The notes: generated by a model not told the origin, from the letters alone. A DNA stretch of 64,000 nucleotides from an uncultured Dokdonia sp. (GCF_947492535.1 NZ_CANLNH010000002.1:62001-126000); one strand, 5' to 3'; numbered from the stretch's first letter, positions 17,138 through 27,148 are shown. Numbers and translations are program-made.

Positions 17138-18145
17138 ATGAAATCAATCTTTGTATTTTTTATATCGTTTTGTGGTTATTGTTTGTCTTTATCGGCTATT
17201 GCTCAAAACACCAAGGAAATTAATGCCATAAGAGGAACATTTGCTTTGGATTCTACACTATGGGAGTCCAAAGCATATCTTTCTCACATACGATCATTTA
17301 ATGATATGTACACCATTTCTAAAGATATGATCATTGCAGAAACTACGATTGATTCAGATGGTTATTTTGAGTTTCCTACAAACTATTTTCCAGAAGAAGA
17401 ACAGGTATATCGAATTCATTTTTCAAAAAAGAGAGCGCCCGTAGTGTCCCTCATAATTGGAGGGCCTGAGGAGAATCATTTCTTTGTGATTGCTAGTAAA
17501 ACGAAAGGAGTCTCTTTACAAGGCTACTCTCAACAATTTCCGTTTAGTAAGGTTTCTATCTCAAACTCTTCAGCTACAGGTTGGTTAAAACAAGTAGACC
17601 TTATTGCAAGTTATGTAGATAGTACTCAATATGCAGGCTCGCAATTAAAAAGAGACTTTATCGCTACAGGAGTACATGAAAAATTACGCAACATAGCTGA
17701 TACGCTATCAGAGCCTTTACCTTCTTTATATGCTTTATACAGGAGCGACTACAGAAATCATAGTATAGAACATCCAGAGTTTTACAATGCCTATTTTAAA
17801 AAATGGAAAAAGGAAAAATCGTCTTATTTTTCTATATTCCGTAAAGAGCTTTCTCTTCAAAAACAAATCTCTCCTTTCTGGATATATCTCGTACTGGGAG
17901 TACTCTTTTTTCTTCTTGGTATTTTCTTACATCGTTGGTATTCAAAAAGGAATTCTAAACCTTCTAAAAAACTTAAAGCACTCAGTGTTCAAGAACGAAA
18001 AATATTTGACCTTATAAAGGCAGGACATTCTAATAAAGAAATATCCGAACAGCATAACATAGGTGTAAGCACTGTAAAATCTCACGTAAGTAATATATAC
18101 AGTAAACTCCAAATAAAGTCTCGTAAAGACGCAATGGACTTTTAA
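17138..18145 (+). CDS. Secreted-sensor, membrane-tethered LuxR-type HTH regulator
   Basis: 335 residues: signal peptide (1-22), a periplasmic region of about 220 residues with no family I recognise, a transmembrane helix FWIYLVLGVLFFLLGIFLHRW (about 247-267) and a cytoplasmic LuxR helix-turn-helix (LSVQERKIFDLIKAGHSNKEI, STVKSHVSNIYSKLQI). This one-component layout passes a periplasmic signal to DNA without phosphorelay. The secreted protein just upstream is a candidate ligand or target. Confidence 0.82.
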   Translation: MKSIFVFFISFCGYCLSLSAIAQNTKEINAIRGTFALDSTLWESKAYLSHIRSFNDMYTISKDMIIAETTIDSDGYFEFPTNYFPEEEQVYRIHFSKKRAPVVSLIIGGPEENHFFVIASKTKGVSLQGYSQQFPFSKVSISNSSATGWLKQVDLIASYVDSTQYAGSQLKRDFIATGVHEKLRNIADTLSEPLPSLYALYRSDYRNHSIEHPEFYNAYFKKWKKEKSSYFSIFRKELSLQKQISPFWIYLVLGVLFFLLGIFLHRWYSKRNSKPSKKLKALSVQERKIFDLIKAGHSNKEISEQHNIGVSTVKSHVSNIYSKLQIKSRKDAMDF

Positions 18146-18154
18146 TTACCTAAA

Positions 18155-18541
18155 TCAAATTTTAGGGTATTCCGTTTGTGTTTTTTCATGCTGAACATCT
18201 CCTGTATGTGCTGTATTTTGTTTTTCAAAAAGCAGTAAATGTACTTCCTCACCCTCTTTTGTCGTTGGACAATGTTCTACTCCTTTAGGCACCACTATGA
18301 TTTCTCCTTCATTGACAATCTCAGACCATTCATTTTCTGTGTTTCCACTTTCGCGAAAGCGCATTTCTAACACACCCTTTTGGACATAAAACAATTCATC
18401 TTCATCCTTATGACTATGCCATACAAATTCGCCCGAAATCTTGGCTAGAATTACCTGCATATCATCTACCACAGCAATTTGGTGTGGATGCCACTGTTTA
18501 TCAAACTTGGTGTATTTTTCTTTAATATTAATAGGTTTCAT
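18155..18541 (-). CDS. Cupin domain protein
   Basis: 128 residues from the ATG at 18541. Cupin motif 1 is FVWHSHKDEDELFYVQKG, with the His-His-Glu metal set, and motif 2 is the PKGVEHCPTTKEGEEVHLLLFE segment. Such single-domain cupins are often isomerases or small-molecule sensors; no substrate is suggested by neighbours. The palindrome at 18348-18359 encodes RFRES. It converges on the LuxR-type gene with only 9 nt between the stops. Confidence 0.82.
   Translation of the reverse strand: MKPINIKEKYTKFDKQWHPHQIAVVDDMQVILAKISGEFVWHSHKDEDELFYVQKGVLEMRFRESGNTENEWSEIVNEGEIIVVPKGVEHCPTTKEGEEVHLLLFEKQNTAHTGDVQHEKTQTEYPKI
18348..18359. repeat. TTTCGCGAAA palindrome inside the cupin gene
   Basis: CTTTCGCGAAAG read in the second frame as RFRES, in a loop between cupin beta strands. 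Confidence 0.9.
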
Positions 18542-18663
18542 AACAATATATCTGTTTTTAAGCACTAAGATATTGATATTTAAAAAGAAACTATACTACT
18601 AGACATCTATTATTCGTTTTAAAATTATAAATTAGACTCTAGTATGTATTTATCTTAAATCCT

Positions 18664-20052
18664 ATGAAAACAAATATTGTATTGATAGCAGCAATATGCT
18701 TATTTAGTATAACATCTTGCGAGAAAAAAGAGGAAGAAAAAAAAGAAATTGATTATGCCATTTTACATGGTACCATTAAAAACCTTGGAGATCTAAAAGT
18801 ATTTTTATTTGATAATCCCGATGTCAATGGTCCTATCGCTGTTAATCCTGATGGTACTTTTACAGATACATTACATCTATCTCAAAGCGGTTATGTAAAA
18901 TTAAGAGCTGGTTATAGTACTATTGATATGTTTTTGTCCCAAGGAGACGAACTCACATTTACCACAGATATTGCTTCGCAAGATAGTCCCACTGTTTTTA
19001 CAGGAGAAAGCGCTACAATACAACAATATATTATGACCAAGAATGAAGAGCAAACAACCCTCATGCAGGATTATGAATTATTCTTTGGTCAAGAACCTGA
19101 AACTTTCATAAGTGATATCAATAGCTTGAAAGAACGTCAAATCAAAATACTTGAATCAAGTGCATTTCCAGAAGCATTCAAAAAAATAGAATTGAAAGCA
19201 TTAACGCTCTATAATATGAATCTAAAAATGCATTATGTCAGCAATCAAAAATACTTGGCGGGAGGAGATGACTCAATGATTCCTGATGGGTTTTTAGATG
19301 ATGTAGGAGCATTAGATAAAGATAACGATGCAAACGCAAGACAATATAATAGTATGTATTTAGAGATTGTTACAAATGATCTTATGAATACCCTAGAAAC
19401 AAAACAAGATACTGTTACCCCTTTCTTAGAAGGCATTGTCAATGAATTAGAAAATTACAAAAGCCCTACTATTAAAAATCATGTCATAAGTAGTATGTTA
19501 TTTGCTTTCAGTCCTAGTGAAGGAGATGTACATGCAATGAAAGATCGATTATTAGCATTAGTTTCAGACCAGAAACTAGAAGAATCAATAACAGCTCGTT
19601 ATGATGTAATAAAAGCACTTGTAAAAGGACAACCATCTCCTGCATTTACCTATGAGAATTACAAAGGAGGAGAAACAGCTCTAAACGACCTTGAAGGAAA
19701 GTATGTGTATATAGATGTTTGGGCTACTTGGTGCGGACCCTGTATTGGAGAAATCCCTTATCTAAAAGAATTAGAACACAAATATGAAAATAAAAACATT
19801 GAGTTTGTGAGTATCTCTGTAGATACAAAAGACGATTATACAAAATGGCGTAAAATGGTTGCTAATAAAGAATTAGGGGGCACACAACTTATAACAGAAA
19901 ACGCCTTTAATTCTGACTTTATAGAAAGTTATGCTATCAATGCTATCCCTAGGTTTATTATTATTGATCCCGAAGGAAATATTGTAAGTGCAGATGCTAC
20001 AAGACCATCTGATGCTAGTATAGAATCAAAACTTGACGATTTATTGAAATAA
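18664..20052 (+). CDS. TlpA-like thioredoxin-fold lipoprotein
   Basis: 462 residues. A lipobox (LFSITSCEKKEEE) anchors it to a membrane. The middle region is helical, in the style of DUF4369-containing thiol-disulfide proteins. The C-terminal domain (about 320-460) has WATWCGPC, a cis-Pro segment AINAIPRFIIID and the peroxiredoxin/TlpA insert ISVDTKDDY. It should reduce or exchange disulfides in the periplasm. It is monocistronic, followed by a convergent S41 peptidase gene. Confidence 0.85.
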   Translation: MKTNIVLIAAICLFSITSCEKKEEEKKEIDYAILHGTIKNLGDLKVFLFDNPDVNGPIAVNPDGTFTDTLHLSQSGYVKLRAGYSTIDMFLSQGDELTFTTDIASQDSPTVFTGESATIQQYIMTKNEEQTTLMQDYELFFGQEPETFISDINSLKERQIKILESSAFPEAFKKIELKALTLYNMNLKMHYVSNQKYLAGGDDSMIPDGFLDDVGALDKDNDANARQYNSMYLEIVTNDLMNTLETKQDTVTPFLEGIVNELENYKSPTIKNHVISSMLFAFSPSEGDVHAMKDRLLALVSDQKLEESITARYDVIKALVKGQPSPAFTYENYKGGETALNDLEGKYVYIDVWATWCGPCIGEIPYLKELEHKYENKNIEFVSISVDTKDDYTKWRKMVANKELGGTQLITENAFNSDFIESYAINAIPRFIIIDPEGNIVSADATRPSDASIESKLDDLLK

Positions 20053-20065
20053 TCTTGATTTTGTA

Positions 20066-21754
20066 TTATTTAATACCGCTTTCAATTATTTTTACAGCTT
20101 GTTCAATATACAGTTCTGAATTATAATTGACACAACTTTCTTTGATAGGGTAATCTATACGCAGTCCTTTTCTCTGTACACTTTCTCCATTCGGATAAAA
20201 AGCTCCAGCACCTGTAAAATAAAATTCTTGCTTGTCAGGTAATATTGCAGAAGTAATATTCATAACCGCTCCCATTGTTTGGTGTCCTATAGTGATACAA
20301 TTAGGTGATTGTTGTATCGCCATTCCAAACCATTCTGCCTGACTACCTGTTTTTCTATCGACAAGCAGGATTATTTTTCCTTTATAATAATTGGTATTTT
20401 TCTTTCCTATTTTAAAGGGGTTAGCAATCATTTTTAAAGGAGCTTCTGCATTGTATTCTCCCATGGAAGGGTTTCTTTTTAAAGGAAGTAATACTTTTAC
20501 AAACTCTTTTCTTTTAGGGTATAAAAATTTAGAAAAATCTTTTAATTTAATATTCCTAGGGTAATTTCTCAGATCTAATATAATTCCGTCATTTTGCATA
20601 CTTTCTTTAAAAACACTTGAGAATTCTTTTGAGGATATCTCACTCAGATTTATGTATGTGATTTTAGGTGTAATTTTTTTCCAATTAGACTTTTCTAATG
20701 GAATTAATCGTTTTGCATTCTCTAGTTTAAACGATTCATATAATTTTATTGTTTTATTTTTTAACTCTCCCTCATTTGTAAGAATTTTAATTTTTAGAGA
20801 ATCTGTATTATTTCTTAATATGAATGTATTTAATCGTTGTTTTAAATAGCTTTTATTAGACACCGAAATTAAATTCAGAAACGTATTATTAATGTATTCT
20901 GGTACGCTTAAATCATTTATTCCAACAATGATGTCCCCCAAATGAATACCTGCTTTTTCTGCAAGTTTTTTATTGTATGTAGTTGTGACTAACAAAGAAT
21001 CATTAATAATCTTGACTCCAAAAGGAGGCAAACGATTAAATAGGGATTTGTACATAAATTCAGATATACTATATGAGTGCGAATCATTTAGCTTAGAAAA
21101 CATCTCTAGTTTTGCTATTTCATATGCTGCGATCGTTTCTGCATTTAAAAAATTATCTATCAGTTCTTCTAATACATTAATCCAGGGAGTATCCGTTAAG
21201 TATTTGTTTACATTCCAATATTGAATAATATTCCAAAAACTATGTAACTCTAATAATCTATGACTTTTTAATAAAGGATCGAAATCAAGAATTCCTTGCT
21301 CATTTTTAAACTCTAACATTTTAGAAAGAGTATTAGAAGAAGCATAATAATCTCCAATATTATTGTTGTTTTTTAAACGGATTAATTCTTCTCTTAACAC
21401 TGGCCCAAATGCTATTTTATCAATCCAATCATAATTAAAATTATTTTTGAAAACTTTATCCTGATCTATTTTAATCGGGTCTGTGTTAAATTTAGTTGAG
21501 GGTTTTGTATACTTTCTAATGTAATTAATTAACTCATTATTTAATTTTTCTTGCTCTTCTATCTCCTCTATATCATTTATGAGATGTATTAATTCTAAAT
21601 CCCAAGTATACATTCCTTTACTTATATCAGGATGATGGTATTTTAAGATTCCCCAAACTAAACCAATTTGTGTATATTTTTCTACTTGTGTGATTTTAGT
21701 TTGCGAATTGGCAGAAAAAGCTACTAATAGTAACAGGAATAGGGGTTTATTCAT
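20066..21754 (-). CDS. Secreted S41-family peptidase with PDZ domain
   Basis: 562 residues with signal peptide MNKPLFLLLLVAFSANSQ. A PDZ-like domain lies about 240-290 (GVKIINDSLLVTTTYNKKLAEKAGIHLGDIIVGIN split by positions). The S41 core includes DGIILDLRNYPRN and ILLVDRKTGSQAEWFGMAI with the candidate nucleophile Ser in GSQAE, then the GQT-like TIGHQTMGA. It may degrade misfolded or signal peptides in the periplasm. It is more AT-rich than its neighbours and stands alone. Confidence 0.8.
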   Translation of the reverse strand: MNKPLFLLLLVAFSANSQTKITQVEKYTQIGLVWGILKYHHPDISKGMYTWDLELIHLINDIEEIEEQEKLNNELINYIRKYTKPSTKFNTDPIKIDQDKVFKNNFNYDWIDKIAFGPVLREELIRLKNNNNIGDYYASSNTLSKMLEFKNEQGILDFDPLLKSHRLLELHSFWNIIQYWNVNKYLTDTPWINVLEELIDNFLNAETIAAYEIAKLEMFSKLNDSHSYSISEFMYKSLFNRLPPFGVKIINDSLLVTTTYNKKLAEKAGIHLGDIIVGINDLSVPEYINNTFLNLISVSNKSYLKQRLNTFILRNNTDSLKIKILTNEGELKNKTIKLYESFKLENAKRLIPLEKSNWKKITPKITYINLSEISSKEFSSVFKESMQNDGIILDLRNYPRNIKLKDFSKFLYPKRKEFVKVLLPLKRNPSMGEYNAEAPLKMIANPFKIGKKNTNYYKGKIILLVDRKTGSQAEWFGMAIQQSPNCITIGHQTMGAVMNITSAILPDKQEFYFTGAGAFYPNGESVQRKGLRIDYPIKESCVNYNSELYIEQAVKIIESGIK

Positions 21755-21934
21755 AACATACTAGGTTTTAATTTAGATCAAAATTAATTTTTATAATACC
21801 GTATTCTATCCTTTCCCAAGTTAATCTTGAGTTAACATTATTATTAATTAATATCAATGATCACTTAAAGTTTACCAAATAATAACTGTCATGATTCCAG
21901 TTTACAAGATCTAGGAATGAGATGTGTAGAAGAA

Positions 21935-22384
21935 TTAAAATAAGATGCGTATCTCTTCAGGGATACGCATGGGTTTTCCTTCTGGCATTTTAAGTAAACA
22001 CCAATTGGTGACTGCAGTTACTAATAGCTTTTGGTCTTTTTTTCGTGTGATTGTTGTATGACGTTCTGAACGTACACCCGCCATTTTTTCTACAAATGTG
22101 GATATGACCAACTCATCTCCTTCTAAAGCTTCTGCTTTATAACTAATATGATGATCTAATACCACCCAAGCCATCTTTTTGATTCCTACACGTTCTTCGT
22201 TAGGATCTTCACCTTTAAAATACGTAGCCGTTGCATGATTCCAATGTTTAGAAGCTGCTGTTTGCACCCAATCTAAATACACCACATTATTGACATGTCC
22301 CATCACATCTATAGCAGACGCAGGAACAACAAGCGTGTATTCAAGTGAAGTAGAGGTCAAAATAAAATAAGTTTGGCGATCCAA
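21935..22384 (-). CDS. Acyl-CoA thioesterase, 4HBT hotdog family
   Basis: 149 residues. VVPASAIDVMGHVNNVVYLDWVQTA carries the catalytic Asp/His-type segment of the YbgC/4-hydroxybenzoyl-CoA thioesterase group (D..GHVNN..Y). The second half (DHHISYKAEALEGDELVISTFV) is the standard hotdog sheet. It hydrolyses an acyl-CoA of unknown chain. The start overlaps the end of mgtE by 28 nt, so translation is probably coupled. Confidence 0.85.
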   Translation of the reverse strand: MDRQTYFILTSTSLEYTLVVPASAIDVMGHVNNVVYLDWVQTAASKHWNHATATYFKGEDPNEERVGIKKMAWVVLDHHISYKAEALEGDELVISTFVEKMAGVRSERHTTITRKKDQKLLVTAVTNWCLLKMPEGKPMRIPEEIRILF

Positions 22385-23715
22385 AAATAAATTAAAATTC
22401 CAAAAATATCATTGCTCGTAGTAATAAAAGGCCCCGTTGCAATTGCAGGATCAATGCCTCTTTTATTTAAAAATAACGGAATAAAAGTACCTATAATTCC
22501 AGCCATAATAATTACTGCAAAAAGAGAAATAGAAATAGCAAGCGCCGTATGTAAACTATCGGGCTCACTCCTATACCAAAGTGCCGTAAAGGCAAAAAGG
22601 GCTAATCCTAATAACAAGCCATTAAGAGCAGCAAGCGCCATCTCTTTTAATAAACGATTACTAATACTTCCTTTCACATCATCATTAGCCAATCCTTGTA
22701 CAATAATCGCACTAGATTGTACACCCACATTTCCTGCCATTGCTGCTATAAGTGGTGTATAAAAAAAGAGCAATGCGTAGTCTTCTAGAATATCTTCAAA
22801 CCCTCCCATAATGGTAGCAGCTCCTACACCACCTATCAACCCTAAAAATAACCATGGTAATCTAGCACGCGTGAGTTCTATAATACTATCATCTGCCTCT
22901 ACTTCCTGCGTAATACCCGCTGCAAGTTGATAATCTTCTTTTGCCTCATCACGTATAAAATCTACGATATCATCTATCGTAATACGGCCTAAGAGTTTAT
23001 TTTCATCATCTACTACTGGAATCGCTTCTAAGTCATACTTCTGCATCACTTTAGCGACATCTTCCCCTTCATCATGTACGTGAACTGAATCTACCTTAGG
23101 AATATATATTTCAGAAATTTTGGTCTTTGTATCAGAGGTCAATAAATCTTTGAGGGATAGTCTTCCTATCAATTCGTTTTCTTTAGTAACCACATAAATA
23201 GAATGTACTCGGGTTACTTCTTCTGCCTGACGACGCATTTCTCGTACACAGCCAGCAACTGTCCATGTTTCCTTTACTTTAATAAGTTCTTTTGCCATAA
23301 GACCTCCAGCAGAATCTTCATCATACTGCAGCATCTCACGGATGTCTGCCTTATGCTCTTCATCTTCTATCTGCTCTATTACGGCCTCTTGGATCTCTTC
23401 ATCTAGCTCTGCAATGGCATCTACCGCATCATCGGTATCCATTTCTTCAATCTCTTCGGCAATCTCTTTAGGCGTAAGACTATCCAGTAAACGCTCACGA
23501 ACATCATCATCGAGTTCCATAAGCGCTTCAGAAGTCGTCTCACTATCTAATAAACGAACAAGGTATACAGCTTCATTCCAGTTTACTTCATCAAGAATTT
23601 CTGCAACATCGGCGTGATGTACATCTTCAAAAAGTTCAAGCAAGACTTTATCATCCTCATTGCTGATATGAACTTTTATCTCTTCTAATAATATGTCTGT
23701 AATTTCAAATGACAT
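22357..23715 (-). CDS. mgtE: Magnesium transporter MgtE
   Basis: 452 residues in the MgtE order: an acidic N domain with repeated helices (about 1-130), two CBS domains (about 135-255; GRLSLKDLL, GRITIDDIVDFI) that sense cytosolic Mg2+, and five membrane helices. The selectivity segments FFYTPLIAAMAGNVGVQSSAIIV and ITTSNDIFGI match the family. It takes up Mg2+ as a dimer. It lies downstream of rsmA with 38 nt between. Confidence 0.93.
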   Translation of the reverse strand: MSFEITDILLEEIKVHISNEDDKVLLELFEDVHHADVAEILDEVNWNEAVYLVRLLDSETTSEALMELDDDVRERLLDSLTPKEIAEEIEEMDTDDAVDAIAELDEEIQEAVIEQIEDEEHKADIREMLQYDEDSAGGLMAKELIKVKETWTVAGCVREMRRQAEEVTRVHSIYVVTKENELIGRLSLKDLLTSDTKTKISEIYIPKVDSVHVHDEGEDVAKVMQKYDLEAIPVVDDENKLLGRITIDDIVDFIRDEAKEDYQLAAGITQEVEADDSIIELTRARLPWLFLGLIGGVGAATIMGGFEDILEDYALLFFYTPLIAAMAGNVGVQSSAIIVQGLANDDVKGSISNRLLKEMALAALNGLLLGLALFAFTALWYRSEPDSLHTALAISISLFAVIIMAGIIGTFIPLFLNKRGIDPAIATGPFITTSNDIFGILIYFWIAKLILF

Positions 23716-23753
23716 ACCTTTTCAGTTTAGGCAGCCACAAATATAGGGAAACA

Positions 23754-24632
23754 CTATTCTAAATCCGATGTAATATCGCTAGTCAATGTTATAAAATCGT
23801 GAACGGACAATTGTTCCGGGCGTTTATTTAGAATTTCGCTTTCGCGAAAGCGGTCACTTAACCCCATCCCTTTTAAACTATTACGTAAGGTTTTACGTCG
23901 CTGCTGAAATGCCATTTTCACGACTTTATATAATTCCTTTTCATCGCAACCAATAGCAGTATAATTTTCTTTACGTCGTAATCTAAGTACCCCACTATCT
24001 ACTTTAGGCGGTGGAATAAAAACCGTGGGAGGTACTGTAAAAAGGTATTCTGCATCATAAAAAGCCTGTGCAAGTACTGATAAAATACCGTACGTTTTAC
24101 TACCATGAGATGCACAAATACGTTGTGCTACTTCTTTTTGAAACATCCCTGTAAATTCAGGAATTCGTTCTTTATGTTCCAACATCTTAAATACAATCTG
24201 AGTAGATATATTGTAAGGAAAATTTCCTGTAATAGCAAAAGGCGCTTTAGGAAACAACATTTCTATTGGGTGTTTTAAAAAATCGGCTTCAATGACTTGA
24301 AATTTCTCTGGACTACTTACTTTTTGCTCTAACTTAAAAGAACTATTTAAGTATGCTATAGATTCTGTATCTAAATCCATAGCTACGAGTTGCACTGGTT
24401 TATGAAGAATATATTTGGTTAATACACCTGTCCCTGGACCTATTTCTAATACATTCGAATACCCTTCTAATGTAAGCGTATCTCCTATTCTTTCTGCCAC
24501 TTCTTCATCTCCCAAAAAATGCTGTCCCAGATGTTTTTTTGCTTTGACACCTTGATCGCGATTATTGGATTTTGAATGTGGTTTTTCGAATTTTCTCTTT
24601 GACGTCGAGTTTGATTTTTTTCTACCCATCAA
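23754..24632 (-). CDS. rsmA: 16S rRNA adenine dimethyltransferase RsmA (KsgA)
   Basis: 292 residues. The family core begins [12 protein letters not shown] at about residue 29, after a basic extension. SAM-binding [13 protein letters not shown], the acidic EADFL and the catalytic NFPYNIS (NxPY) motif are present. It methylates two adjacent adenines in helix 45 of 16S rRNA late in 30S assembly. Its start overlaps the DUF4286 stop by 4 nt. The palindrome at 23838-23851 encodes RFRES near the C-terminus. Confidence 0.95.
   Translation of the reverse strand: MMGRKKSNSTSKRKFEKPHSKSNNRDQGVKAKKHLGQHFLGDEEVAERIGDTLTLEGYSNVLEIGPGTGVLTKYILHKPVQLVAMDLDTESIAYLNSSFKLEQKVSSPEKFQVIEADFLKHPIEMLFPKAPFAITGNFPYNISTQIVFKMLEHKERIPEFTGMFQKEVAQRICASHGSKTYGILSVLAQAFYDAEYLFTVPPTVFIPPPKVDSGVLRLRRKENYTAIGCDEKELYKVVKMAFQQRRKTLRNSLKGMGLSDRFRESEILNKRPEQLSVHDFITLTSDITSDLE
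23838..23851. repeat. TTTCGCGAAA palindrome inside rsmA
   Basis: GCTTTCGCGAAAGC read as RFRES in the C-terminal helical domain of RsmA (SDRFRESEI). Confidence 0.9.
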
Positions 24633-24937
24633 TGTTGACTTATCACTTCCAATTCTGTTCTAAAAGCTACAAATTTACCAGCAAACTTATTACTTTCTGC
24701 TCTTAAACGCTCAGCATCTTGATCATAATAAGATTGTAAATGTTCTTTACTAGGACAACCATATTGTACCGAATACGTAACTCCTCCCATTTCTTCCTCT
24801 ATAAGGACTTTAGTCATCAATGCCTTTACAAATTTACCCGTTGCTAGCATCTCAGGAATATGTTCTTGTTGCATCCAAGCAAGCCAATCTTGCTCTATAG
24901 ACGTTTCTATATTTATAGTGACATTATATATAATCAT
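24629..24937 (-). CDS. DUF4286 family protein
   Basis: 102 residues starting [11 protein letters not shown] with a ferredoxin-like alternation and the pattern [23 protein letters not shown], typical of DUF4286. It is cytoplasmic. It overlaps rsmA by 4 nt and the preceding secreted-protein gene by 4 nt, so it is translationally coupled to both. Association with rsmA is common in Bacteroidota; its function is unknown. Confidence 0.82.
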   Translation of the reverse strand: MIIYNVTINIETSIEQDWLAWMQQEHIPEMLATGKFVKALMTKVLIEEEMGGVTYSVQYGCPSKEHLQSYYDQDAERLRAESNKFAGKFVAFRTELEVISQH

Positions 24938-25314
24938 TCTGTTGTTTTAATTTTCTTATAACGAACATCTTGCCATTCACCACGGAAAACAAAATAGTCG
25001 TCATTTAATAATTGTATGGAATACATACGTGATGACAAACGTTTAATAAATTTTATCCAGAATATTTGACGTTCATCCTTTAAGATTTCTACTATCGTAT
25101 GATCATCTATTATCATATCTGTTTTAACATCTTTATATTCTATACCTCCTGATTTTTCTGAAAACCAGAAGTGAATATGTTCATTAGAATCGTCACCATC
25201 TAAAACCCATTCTCCTTCTAGACTTTTTTTAATTTCTTCTACGGAATTTGGATATTTAGGGTTTTGACCTATTAGGGCATTAGAAATTATAAAAACGATT
25301 ATGAAAATTTTCAT
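24934..25314 (-). CDS. Small secreted protein of unknown function
   Basis: 126 residues with a short signal peptide (MKIFIIVFIISNALIG) and a mature part beginning SLEGEWVLDGDDSNEHIHFWF, a lipocalin-like or calycin-like opening often seen in small Bacteroidota envelope proteins. No family assigned. It overlaps the DUF4286 gene by 4 nt and follows the TPR gene by 8 nt, so it belongs to this operon. Confidence 0.65.
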   Translation of the reverse strand: MKIFIIVFIISNALIGQNPKYPNSVEEIKKSLEGEWVLDGDDSNEHIHFWFSEKSGGIEYKDVKTDMIIDDHTIVEILKDERQIFWIKFIKRLSSRMYSIQLLNDDYFVFRGEWQDVRYKKIKTTE

Positions 25315-25322
25315 AAAAAAGG

Positions 25323-27113
25323 CTAATTAATTGCATCTCCACGCAGTGCTCTAAATCGCTTCTGAGCTTCTACGTAATAAATACTATCTGCAAAATCAAA
25401 GATGAGACGCTCATAGTTGTTCTTCGCTTTTTCTGGTTGCTGTAACGGGCCTTCATAGAGTTTTGCCAATCGGTAATAAGCATCGTCTGCGATAACACCA
25501 TCTTTATAAAACTCAATAATGGTGATGTAATTTTTTTCTGCTTTCGCGAAAGCGGATTTCGCCTCATATAACGCTGCCTGAGCGAGTAATGCTTCGTCTT
25601 CTATACTCTCACCCTTATGCTGTTCTAAAATCTCATCATACTTCTTTATGGCAAATTCAGGTTTATTCTGATAGCCTAATAAATCAGCTCGCGCATACTT
25701 TTTAAGTGCCGTCTGTAGTGTATCTTCCAGAGAGTTATCACGAATCACTAATAACAGCTCTAAAGCATCGTTTGCAATAAGTTGTGTTGCACTAGACTTT
25801 AATACATCTAGCTGTGTTTCTGCCCATTCAAAATCGGTTTTATAATAACTCGTTCTTGCTACTTTAAAACGTGCTTCTTGAGAGATCACACTATTTTTAA
25901 TTTTATTCTGAATTTGCGAATAATAGATCAATGCTTGATTAAATTTTTCTTGTAACACTAAAATATCGGCAAGTTCCATTTTTAATCTAGCTTCATCAAA
26001 GCGGTTCATGTCCTTCTTCACACTTTGTTTTAAAAAGGTAGCTCCTTCTCCTGGTGTTTTCATCTCAAAAGCTAGAAAATGCGCATAATCAATTTGAATC
26101 GGAACGGTATAACTATTAACTCCGTATTGATCTAAAAGCGCTTCATATCGATCTCGAATTTCTTCATGTTCAGAGGTAGTTGTTGCTTTTTTAATTTCGA
26201 TTTTCAGTAATTGTTGCTCTGCATCTAGTTTTGTCTCATCATCTACCGCAACTTCTTTTATATATTCAAGAATATCTTTTGCTTCATCTAGTGCATTTGC
26301 CTCTATCGTAATGCCTGCAAGATCAACGACGCCTGTAATATTTCCATCGGTGCGTTTAAAAATGGCTTTTTCTTGTACAAATGCTTTTTTATACTGTCGT
26401 TGCTGAATAAACAGCCAACTCAATAGCTCATTATAAATGATGTTTTGTTCGGTTTGAAGGCGTTTAAGTAATGTTTTCCTAAATATAATATTGGCCTCAT
26501 TGGTAGGGTCTTCTGTAATAAACATAGCAAAATTACGTTGCGCAGATGCTACGTATGCTTGATTTTCATTAGCTAAATTTAAGTAGCTCTCAAACATTTT
26601 ATCTAATTGCCCAAGCTCTCCATAAATACGCGCCAATTGTCTATTAAAATTGCTATTAGGATTAGCTACCATTCCTGCCTCATAGGCTCTAACAGCCTCT
26701 TCTAAAAGATTGTGGTCTTGGAGTGTCTTCCCTACGCGATACGCACTCGTCATACGATCTTGCACCAATTGTATCGACGTATTATAGGCTACTTTTGCTA
26801 ATGAATCTTGTCCTTGTAGCTGATAATTATAGCCTAATTCAACATGCAGCTGCCCTTTATAACGAGAGTTGTCAATTTGTTTTCCTATGAGTGTTTCAAC
26901 AGCAGCATAGTCTTCCAATTGTTGATATGTCTTAATAAGACCAAGAAGTACGGTATTATTAGTAGGTTGTTTTTTTAATGCTTTTTGATAGGAAATGAGT
27001 GCTTTTTCAAACTGCCCTTGATCAAAGTAATTACGTGCGCGTTGTTCTGTTTGCGCTTTCGCGAAAGCGAATACAAAAACAAGCACCATTACAAAAATAA
27101 ATCTCTTCTTCAT
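25323..27113 (-). CDS. Secreted tetratricopeptide-repeat protein
   Basis: 596 residues. The signal peptide MKKRFIFVMVLVFVFAFAKA ends at or beside the AFAKA encoded by the palindrome at 27054-27069. TPR units fill the rest; clear ones start ARNYFDQGQFEKALISYQKALKKQP and end ADDAYYRLAKLYEGPLQQPEKAKNNYERLI. A second palindrome, 25540-25553, also encodes AFAKA between TPR helices. It likely scaffolds an envelope complex. It sits between serS and the small secreted gene. Confidence 0.85.
   Translation of the reverse strand: MKKRFIFVMVLVFVFAFAKAQTEQRARNYFDQGQFEKALISYQKALKKQPTNNTVLLGLIKTYQQLEDYAAVETLIGKQIDNSRYKGQLHVELGYNYQLQGQDSLAKVAYNTSIQLVQDRMTSAYRVGKTLQDHNLLEEAVRAYEAGMVANPNSNFNRQLARIYGELGQLDKMFESYLNLANENQAYVASAQRNFAMFITEDPTNEANIIFRKTLLKRLQTEQNIIYNELLSWLFIQQRQYKKAFVQEKAIFKRTDGNITGVVDLAGITIEANALDEAKDILEYIKEVAVDDETKLDAEQQLLKIEIKKATTTSEHEEIRDRYEALLDQYGVNSYTVPIQIDYAHFLAFEMKTPGEGATFLKQSVKKDMNRFDEARLKMELADILVLQEKFNQALIYYSQIQNKIKNSVISQEARFKVARTSYYKTDFEWAETQLDVLKSSATQLIANDALELLLVIRDNSLEDTLQTALKKYARADLLGYQNKPEFAIKKYDEILEQHKGESIEDEALLAQAALYEAKSAFAKAEKNYITIIEFYKDGVIADDAYYRLAKLYEGPLQQPEKAKNNYERLIFDFADSIYYVEAQKRFRALRGDAIN
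25540..25553. repeat. TTTCGCGAAA palindrome inside the TPR gene, distal copy
   Basis: GCTTTCGCGAAAGC read as AFAKA in the TPR helix EAKSAFAKAEKNY, where it agrees with the TPR consensus (Ala at small positions). Confidence 0.9.
27054..27069. repeat. TTTCGCGAAA palindrome inside the TPR gene, signal-peptide copy
   Basis: CGCTTTCGCGAAAGCG read as AFAKA at the end of the signal peptide, where the Ala-Lys-Ala is the probable signal peptidase I site. Confidence 0.9.
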
Positions 27114-27148
27114 ACGCTAAAGATAACCAAAAGCCTTTAACCATAAAT

